Assembly (NCBI RefSeq): GCF_023147585.1
Contig: NZ_JAHXOZ010000011.1
Span: 1-64,000, forward strand
Direction of reading: 5' to 3'
DNA: 64,000 nucleotides
DNA from: Micrococcus sp. EYE_212
Lineage (GTDB): Bacteria; Actinomycetota; Actinomycetes; Actinomycetales; Micrococcaceae
Position 1 is the stretch's first letter. Each line of letters starts with the position of its first letter. This document shows, piece by piece, positions 59,682-64,000 of this stretch. Below the pieces are notes generated by a model. That model saw only the letters and a list, made by a program, of their open reading frames with translations, was not told the origin of the DNA and did no database searches. The translations under genes were made by a program, and so were the position numbers.

Positions 59682-61351
59682 GCGGCGTGGGAGACGTGGT
59701 CCGCTTCAGCACCCAGGGTGGTCCGGGATCCGTCTACGCGGACCTGGACGGCATCGACGCGGCCGCCGAGCGGTTCCGCGAGGCCGCGGACGTCACCCGC
59801 GTCCTGGTGTTCCACGCCGAGCACGCGGCGTCCCTCGTGGACCGGGCCGCCTCCGGCCCGGGCGCGGCGGCCCGCCTGCGGGAGGCGCTGCGCGAGGGCG
59901 CCCGCCGTCTCCAGGGCCTGACGGACGCGCTCGCCCGCAACCGGGAGGACCTGCGGCAGGCTGCGGAGGCGTACCGCCGGGCCGAGCAGGGGGCGGCCGG
60001 CGTCATGGACGCGGAGGACCCGCGGGCGGCCGTGCTGGGAGCCGCGCTCGAGGCGCGGGCGGCGGACGGCCTGTCCGTCGAGGAGGCGGAGTTCCTCGTG
60101 CGTGCGGGCACGGAGGTCGTGGGGGAGGCGCTCCTGGCCCAGCTGCTCGGCCTCCCCGTGGGGACGACGGTGGACGAGGGCATCGCGGCCATCGGTGGAT
60201 TCGGCGGGCCCGTGCGGGACTGGGTGGCGGGGCAGTGCGCCGTGGGGGAGCTGGGCGGTGAGCTCGAGTGGGCGGCGGACCGCCTGGGGGACATCGACCC
60301 CAGCCTGCGCCTCACGCCCGCGGCCGCGTGGCGGCTCATCGCCGAGGTCTACCCGCTCCTGGACCCCACGAACGCCGATCCCCTCGAGGTCGCCGGGGAG
60401 CCTGTGGACCACCTCGAGGCGCCCCGGCGTCTCACCGGCCACCTGTCCGAGGTCGCGCACCTCATCCCGCGGCACAGCGACGGCGAGGGCGCGGTGACCG
60501 TCACCCGGATCCGCGGCGCGGACGGCGCGGACGTGTGGCTCGTGGGCCTGCCGGGCACCCAGGAGGGGCTGCTGCCGCAGCATCGCTCGGACAACTGGGC
60601 GGACGGTGGGGGCAACCTCGACGCGCTGGGGAACGACTCCCGCCGGACGGCGGCCGGCATCGCGCAGGCCCTCGCGGCGGCGGGCGTGCCGACGGGCGCC
60701 GACCTCCTGCTGGCCGGGTACAGCCAGGGCGGCGTGCACGCGGTCAACCTGGCGGACGATCCCGGATTCTCCCAGGCCTACTCGGTGCGCGGCGTCATGA
60801 CCGTGGGTGCGCCGAACGGGAACCAGTCCGCGCCGGCCGGTGTGCCGATCCTCGAGTTCGCCACGGACCGTGACCTCTACACCGCGGCCGACGGCGGCCC
60901 GAACCCCCTCGGCCTGCAGCGGGCCACCGTCACCTTCCACCCCGAGGGGCCGGACGAGGCACCCGCGCTGCTCGCCCCGGGGACCTCGTCCGAGGCGGGA
61001 TGGGAGGACGGGCTCGAGCGGCTGGGGCCGGACCGGCTGGACCCCCACGACCTGCCCGGGCTCGCCTCGCGACTGGGGCAGGATGCGGAGGCCGTCGCGA
61101 CTGACCTGGACCGTGCCCACGCGCTCGGGGACTACACCCGCATGATCGAGGACTTCGAGGCCGCCGACCCCGCCGCTCGCGCCGAGGTGGCCGGCGTGCA
61201 CGCCGCGCTCGCCGGGCTGGCCACGGGCGCCGTGCTCTCCAGCCGGACGGTGCGCCTGCGGCGGGGCGTCGAGGGCGCCGACGCGCGGCGTCGGGTGGGG
61301 GTGATCAGCCAGGCGCCCGAGGAGATCGCCCGCACGCCGCGCAGCCGCTGA
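59678..61351 (+). CDS. alpha/beta-hydrolase with N-terminal helical domain
   Basis: A 557-residue protein. The first 110 residues are helical and resemble ESX/LXG-like coiled coils (AAERFREAADVTRVLVFHAEHAASLVDRAASG). The middle is unassigned. The C-terminal part is an alpha/beta-hydrolase: VWLVGLPGTQEG, the nucleophile elbow LLAGYSQGGVHAVNLA near residue 350, VGAPNGNQSAPAGVPILEFATDRD and GDYTRMIEDFE with the late His region. No signal peptide is present. With its coiled-coil partner it may be a substrate of a type VII-like secretion route; this is inference. GTG start. Confidence 0.75.
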   Translation: MSGVGDVVRFSTQGGPGSVYADLDGIDAAAERFREAADVTRVLVFHAEHAASLVDRAASGPGAAARLREALREGARRLQGLTDALARNREDLRQAAEAYRRAEQGAAGVMDAEDPRAAVLGAALEARAADGLSVEEAEFLVRAGTEVVGEALLAQLLGLPVGTTVDEGIAAIGGFGGPVRDWVAGQCAVGELGGELEWAADRLGDIDPSLRLTPAAAWRLIAEVYPLLDPTNADPLEVAGEPVDHLEAPRRLTGHLSEVAHLIPRHSDGEGAVTVTRIRGADGADVWLVGLPGTQEGLLPQHRSDNWADGGGNLDALGNDSRRTAAGIAQALAAAGVPTGADLLLAGYSQGGVHAVNLADDPGFSQAYSVRGVMTVGAPNGNQSAPAGVPILEFATDRDLYTAADGGPNPLGLQRATVTFHPEGPDEAPALLAPGTSSEAGWEDGLERLGPDRLDPHDLPGLASRLGQDAEAVATDLDRAHALGDYTRMIEDFEAADPAARAEVAGVHAALAGLATGAVLSSRTVRLRRGVEGADARRRVGVISQAPEEIARTPRSR

Positions 61352-61361
61352 GCCGGTCGGG

Positions 61362-63275
61362 TCAGGCCCGGTCGGACAGCACGCCCGCGAAGAACTCGTT
61401 CACCATCGCGGGGGCGTCCAGCGGGAAGACGCCGGACACGTAGTGGTCCGGGCGGACGACCACGACGGCGCCGTCGCGGCTGATGCCGCGCGCCTCGAAG
61501 ACGTCCTCGCCGTGCTTGGGCCGGCACGTGGCGAACACGTTGTTCAGGTCGCGCAGGCCGAGCGGGCCCGTGGTCGGCACGAACACGGCGGGCGCGTCGG
61601 TCCAGTCGAACTCGGACTGCTGCTGCTGGTACACGACCTTGACGTCGAACACGGTGTCCTCGGGCGCGCCGGCCGGGGTGAAGCGGTTGCGGAAGGACTG
61701 CGGGTCCTCCGCGATCGCCCGGGCCCAGGCGGCCGCCTGCGAGTCCGCTGAGCGGGGGGACGCGGAGTCCGCGAACACGTAGACGCGCCAGCGGCCGTCC
61801 GCGCGGTGCAGGTGGCCCAGGTGCTTCACGTTGGTGTCGCACGAGCGCTCCACGAGGGCGGACTTGAAGCGCTTGCCCACAGGGAAGCCGGATGCCAGGT
61901 CCTGGTGCGCGGTCCCCGAGGTCAGCATGGACGGCTGGTACTGGGTCATGAAGCCCGCGGGGAACTCAGCGGTCTTCGTGTAGAACTCCGCCACGTAGTT
62001 CGGATCACCCAGCTCGGAGACGGGCTTCGCCATGAGCGTGGACCACTCCTTGTCGAAGTCGATCAGGTTCTTGGCGATGTCCTTGCGCTCGTCCGCGTAG
62101 GTGGCGAGCAGCTCCTGGGGTGCGCGGCCGGAGAGGACGTGGCCGAGCTTCCAGCCCAGGTTCCAGCCGTCCTGCATGGACACGTTCATGCCCTGGCCGG
62201 CCTTCGCGGAGTGGGTGTGGCAGGCGTCGCCGAGCAGGAACACGGTGGGCTGGCCCACGCGCTCGCGGTTGTCGAAGCCCGAGGTCAGACGGTGGCCGAC
62301 CTCGTACACCGAGTGCCAGGCGGTCTCCTTCACATCCAGGCGGTAGGGGTGGAGGATCGCCTGGGCGCGCTTGATGACCTCCTCGAGCGGGGTCTTGCGG
62401 ATGGTGTGGCCGTCGCCCTCCGGCACCACGCCCAGGTCCACGTACATGCGGAACAGGTGCCCGCCCTCGCGGGGGATGTGGAGGATCGAGCCGGCCTGCG
62501 AGTGGATCGAGCACTTCGTGCGGATGTCCGGGAAGTCGGTGTCCGCGAGGACGTCCATGACGCCCCACGCGTGGTTGGCGGCGTCGCCGGAGAGGGAGTG
62601 GCCGATCGCCTTGCGCACGCGCGAGCCGGCGCCGTCCGCGCCCACCACGTACGTCGCGCGCACGGTGCGCAGCTCGCCGTCCTCCGGGTTCTCCAGGGCG
62701 TTGCCCTCGGCGTCCACCGTGCGGCGCAGGGTCACGGAGACGGGGTGCGCGCCGGTGCCGGAGTCGTCGAGGGACTCGAAGGCCCAGCCGTAGTCGGGGG
62801 CCATGCGGGCCGGGGCGTTCATCATGAACTCGGCGAACCAGTCCAGGATGCGCGCCTGGTTCACGATCAGGTGCGGGAACTCGGAGACGCCCTCCGGGTC
62901 GTCCTCGGCGAGCTGGGTGCGGACGATGTCCGCCGGGTCCTCGGGGTCCGGGTTCCAGAAGGCCATCGAGGTGAGGTCGAAGGCCTCGTCGATGATCTGG
63001 TTCGCGAATCCGAACGCCTGGAAGGTCTCCACGGAGCGGGCCTGGATGCCGTCGGCCTGGCCGATCTCGAGGCGGTGCGGGCGGCGCTCGATGATGCGGG
63101 CGTGGACGTCCGGGAACATCGCGAGCTGGGCCGCGGCGATCATGCCGGCGGGGCCCGTGCCGACGATCAGCACGTCCATCTCGTCCGGCAGCTCGGCGGG
63201 GCGGGTGAGGCCCGTGCCGGCGGCGGGCTGGACGCGGGGATCGGTGGAGACGTAGCCGTGGTGGTGGAACAGCAT
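61362..63275 (-). CDS. FAD-dependent aromatic hydroxylase (phenol 2-/3-hydroxybenzoate 4-monooxygenase type)
   Basis: A 637-residue class A flavin monooxygenase. It has DVLIVGTGPAGMIAAAQLAMFP (FAD GxGxxG, residue about 34), ADGIQARSVETFQAFGF, YVVGADGAGSRVRKAIG (DG motif) and PTVFLLGDACHTHSAKAGQGMNVSMQDGWNLGWKL (GD motif). A thioredoxin-like C-terminal domain follows (FDVKVVYQQQQSEFDW). Size and layout match MobA (3-hydroxybenzoate 4-hydroxylase) and phenol 2-monooxygenase. It feeds a ring-cleavage route not seen in the window. Divergent from an IclR gene that likely controls it. Confidence 0.88.
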   Translation of the reverse strand: MLFHHHGYVSTDPRVQPAAGTGLTRPAELPDEMDVLIVGTGPAGMIAAAQLAMFPDVHARIIERRPHRLEIGQADGIQARSVETFQAFGFANQIIDEAFDLTSMAFWNPDPEDPADIVRTQLAEDDPEGVSEFPHLIVNQARILDWFAEFMMNAPARMAPDYGWAFESLDDSGTGAHPVSVTLRRTVDAEGNALENPEDGELRTVRATYVVGADGAGSRVRKAIGHSLSGDAANHAWGVMDVLADTDFPDIRTKCSIHSQAGSILHIPREGGHLFRMYVDLGVVPEGDGHTIRKTPLEEVIKRAQAILHPYRLDVKETAWHSVYEVGHRLTSGFDNRERVGQPTVFLLGDACHTHSAKAGQGMNVSMQDGWNLGWKLGHVLSGRAPQELLATYADERKDIAKNLIDFDKEWSTLMAKPVSELGDPNYVAEFYTKTAEFPAGFMTQYQPSMLTSGTAHQDLASGFPVGKRFKSALVERSCDTNVKHLGHLHRADGRWRVYVFADSASPRSADSQAAAWARAIAEDPQSFRNRFTPAGAPEDTVFDVKVVYQQQQSEFDWTDAPAVFVPTTGPLGLRDLNNVFATCRPKHGEDVFEARGISRDGAVVVVRPDHYVSGVFPLDAPAMVNEFFAGVLSDRA

Positions 63276-63316
63276 GGGAGACCTTTCGCTGCGGCCGAGG
63301 ATGGCACCCGGCGCCT

Positions 63317-63351
63317 GTTCGCTCAGAGAACGCGTCGTTCCCAGAGGGAAC
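63317..63351. promoter_or_regulatory. paired inverted repeats, probable IclR operators
   Basis: GTTCCCAGAGGGAAC (63337-63351) is a perfect interrupted palindrome, and GTTCGCTCAGAGAAC (63317-63331) an imperfect one. Their centres are 20 bases apart, two helical turns, as for IclR dimers binding side by side. They lie between the monooxygenase and IclR genes. Confidence 0.6.
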
Positions 63352-63486
63352 ACGCCTGTGGCAGACTGTACGCGGGCGTGACCGGCTTCACAACCCCGCG
63401 TGGGGGCGCCCACACGCCGTCCGGTGTGCCCCCGCGCGGTCCATCCACCCCGTTCCGCCCGGCCCCGTTGAGCGAAGGAGCGCACG

Positions 63487-64000
63487 ATGCCCCCCGAGAC
63501 GTCCCGCTCCCGCCCCGTGCGCGCCGAGGCGCCGTCGCAGACCCTCTCCCGTGCGCTCACGATGCTCGAGGCCGTGGCCGAGGCGCCCACGCCGCCCACC
63601 ATCGCCGAGCTCGCCGAGGGCCTCGGCGTCCACCGCTCGGTGGCCTACCGCATGCTCCGCACCTTCGAGGAGCACGGCCTCCTGCGCCGGGACGACGCCG
63701 GCCGCGTCCTCGTCGCCCCGGGCCTCGCGGTGCTTGCGGGCCGGGTGGAGCCGGACCTGCGCGCCGCGGCCCTGCCCGAGCTCACCTCCGTCTCGGCCGA
63801 CCTCCACATGACCGCCTTCCTCGTGGTCTGGGACGGCGCGGACTGCCTCACCCTCGCCACGGTGGAGCCCCCGCGCGGCAACCTCGTGACCCAGCGGCCG
63901 GGCACGCGCCACCCGCTGGGGGTCGGCGCGCCGGGCATCGCCCTCGCGGCCGCCATGCCGGAGGCGGAGTGGGCCGCGCAGCGCGCCCGCCGCGCCGAGG
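63487..64000 (+). CDS. IclR-family regulator, 3' end outside the window
   Basis: At least 171 residues. The N-terminal winged helix reads QTLSRALTMLEAVAEAPTPPTIAELAEGLGVHRSVAYRMLRTFEEHGLLRRDDAGRVLVAPGLAVLAGRV; the start of the effector domain follows (LPELTSVSADLHMTAFLVVWDG, GTRHPLGVGAPGIALAAAMPE). ATG 63487 follows AAGGAG by six bases. IclR regulators often control aromatic-degradation genes next to them; here the divergent hydroxylase is the obvious target. Confidence 0.9.
   Translation, partial: MPPETSRSRPVRAEAPSQTLSRALTMLEAVAEAPTPPTIAELAEGLGVHRSVAYRMLRTFEEHGLLRRDDAGRVLVAPGLAVLAGRVEPDLRAAALPELTSVSADLHMTAFLVVWDGADCLTLATVEPPRGNLVTQRPGTRHPLGVGAPGIALAAAMPEAEWAAQRARRAE

Overview
The window is high-GC actinobacterial DNA, most likely from Micrococcus or a close Micrococcaceae relative. 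Support for this comes from the very GC-rich third codon positions, the many promoters in which a TANNNT -10 box sits six bases before a start codon (leaderless transcripts), a BioQ-type operator before bioY, and an actinobacterial phenylacetate (paa) gene set. The species assignment is inference. No rRNA, tRNA or CRISPR array was seen.

Layout. 1-600: ends of two insertion-sequence genes (an IS3-type orfA start and a decayed IS5-type transposase). 731-7260: methyltransferase and acetyltransferase, the biotin ECF transporter bioY/bioM/bioN with an inserted thioesterase, small membrane and HTH genes, a DUF5519 gene and a TetR regulator. 7372-16443: a beta-oxidation operon (acyl-CoA ligase, thiolase, FadB, CoA-transferase, acyl-CoA dehydrogenase, second ligase). 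16527-17621: LD-carboxypeptidase. 17490-27290: a less GC-rich island. It carries a cytosine methylase, a Z1-domain helicase, a PD-(D/E)XK protein, a MORC/MutL-like GHKL ATPase, two unrecognised proteins and a Vsr endonuclease, joined by overlapping or closely spaced reading frames, with the stub of another restriction-like gene at its left edge. 27362-38895: DUF1846 protein, two TRIC-type channels, an AAA ATPase gene broken by an amber codon, purB, an acyl-CoA synthetase and a RecB-like/SF1 helicase fusion.

39040-59119 holds an essentially complete phenylacetate pathway in five transcription units: paaI-paaK-tetR; paaZ-hydroxyacyl-CoA dehydrogenase; thiolase-hydratase-dehydrogenase-SRPBCC; an MHS transporter; and paaABCDE-paaG. 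A near-palindrome of consensus CYGAMCGNNCGKTCRG lies before each of the five units. This implies one TetR-type repressor (probably the gene at 41082) for the whole regulon and points to the transporter as the phenylacetate permease. Embedded among them are a lipoprotein, a DUF559 nuclease-like gene bracketed by long palindromes, panD, a short-chain-dehydrogenase remnant, and an SmtB-like zinc repressor with an overlapping gene for a His/Cys-rich metallothionein-like protein.

59229-64000: a coiled-coil protein plus alpha/beta-hydrolase pair, then a flavin aromatic hydroxylase divergent from an IclR regulator that runs off the window.

The strongest candidates for a little-described system are the 17.5-27.3 kb methylase/Z1/GHKL/Vsr island and the zinc repressor/metallothionein pair.
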